Of a DNA stretch of 6,967 nucleotides, positions 6,738 through 6,967 are shown piece by piece. Numbering within the stretch: the first letter of the stretch is position 1; the number at the start of each line of letters is the position of its first letter. A program made the position numbers and the translations under genes. A model generated the notes under the pieces. That model ran no database searches, was not told the origin of the DNA, and saw nothing but the letters and a program-made list of their open reading frames with translations. The DNA is taken from contig JABUUJ010000027.1 of the NCBI GenBank assembly GCA_021443235.1, forward strand, positions 66,768 to 73,734, given 5' to 3'. This stretch comes from Muribaculaceae bacterium. GTDB taxonomy: Bacteria > Bacteroidota > Bacteroidia > Bacteroidales > Muribaculaceae.

Positions 6738-6967
6738 GCTTGCACAATTGAAAGAGCAATCACCTGGTTATCATCGGTTTGGCTTTTATTGCTTTGAGTC
6801 ATGAACATGGTAGGCATTTTCTTATGAAAATTTACAGAATTTTTGGGATTTATGGGATTTTGGCTTCGCGCTGGGGGGGGTGGCCACGAACCGAGCGAAG
6901 CGAGCTCGGCGTAGCCAATTACACTAATTGACACGAATATTTTAATTTTCACGAAGAAAAAGGTCAA
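6738..6967. other. Gene-free tail with G8 tract and nested inverted repeats
   Basis: No convincing gene is seen to the window end. The stretch has a partial direct repeat (TGGGATTTATGGGATTTT near 6844-6861), a run of eight G at 6873-6880, and nested inverted repeats at 6861-6917. It ends in AT-rich sequence with two ACGAA-type motifs (6932-6937 and 6951-6956). It resembles intergenic filler common in Bacteroidales genomes (impression from memory, not a search). Confidence 0.5.
6861..6917. repeat. Nested inverted repeats around a G8 tract
   Basis: The outer arms TGGCTTCGC (6861-6869) and GCGTAGCCA (6909-6917) pair at 8 of 9 positions. Inside, CCGAGC (6891-6896) and GCTCGG (6904-6909) form a 6-bp stem with a 7-nt loop; base 6909 is shared, so both structures cannot form fully at once. 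The G8 run at 6873-6880 lies between the left outer arm and the inner stem. Confidence 0.55.

Noticed and set aside
6671..6967. Minus-strand frame open from the window edge (98 residues)
   Set aside because: Its composition follows the tandem repeats and the G8 tract, it begins only with a TTG at the edge, and it has no recognisable domain.

Overview
The window looks like chromosomal DNA of a gut-type Bacteroidales bacterium (phylum Bacteroidota). Three things point there: a C-terminal type IX secretion (T9SS/Por) sorting tail on one protein, Bacteroidota-style promoter boxes (TAnnTTTG, with TTG or TTTG near -33), and starts without obvious Shine-Dalgarno sequences. A Muribaculaceae- or Prevotella-like source fits the moderately high GC of most genes and the dockerin-tailed starch-binding protein, but family level is only an inference.

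Layout. (1) 1-711, + strand: the 3' end of a secreted protein with two tandem starch-binding (CBM26-like) modules and a C-terminal dockerin; its catalytic or N-terminal part lies outside the window. (2) 729-773: a strong hairpin with A- and T-flanks that can stop transcription from both sides of the convergent gene pair. (3) 794-2941, - strand: a 715-residue secreted multidomain protein (LamG-like, two Ig-like, choice-of-anchor J/cleaved-adhesin-like, T9SS sorting tail). (4) 2942-3194: intergenic DNA with a promoter for gene 3 and a 19-bp inverted repeat. (5) 3195-4922, - strand: an AT-rich AlbA_2/Schlafen-type plus GHKL-ATPase-type protein with C-terminal helix-turn-helix regions, probably acquired horizontally. 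(6) 4923-5398: a divergent promoter region, then an AT-rich leader with nearly three copies of a 50-bp tandem repeat. (7) 5399-6568, + strand: a divergent SLC1/DAACS-family symporter. (8) 6569-6967: no convincing gene; it holds a long hairpin, a 23-bp tandem repeat, a G8 tract and nested inverted repeats.

The genes do not form one operon or an obvious single pathway. The first two proteins are extracellular or surface proteins, plausibly linked to glycan handling; the AlbA_2 protein is a separate accessory unit; the transporter has its own promoter and long leader. I see no CRISPR array, tRNA, rRNA or transposase. The most notable points are the transporter's altered cation- and substrate-site motifs, the 50-bp repeat array in its leader, the dockerin in a Bacteroidota starch-binding protein, and the low-GC AlbA_2 gene with a large inverted repeat at its 3' end.
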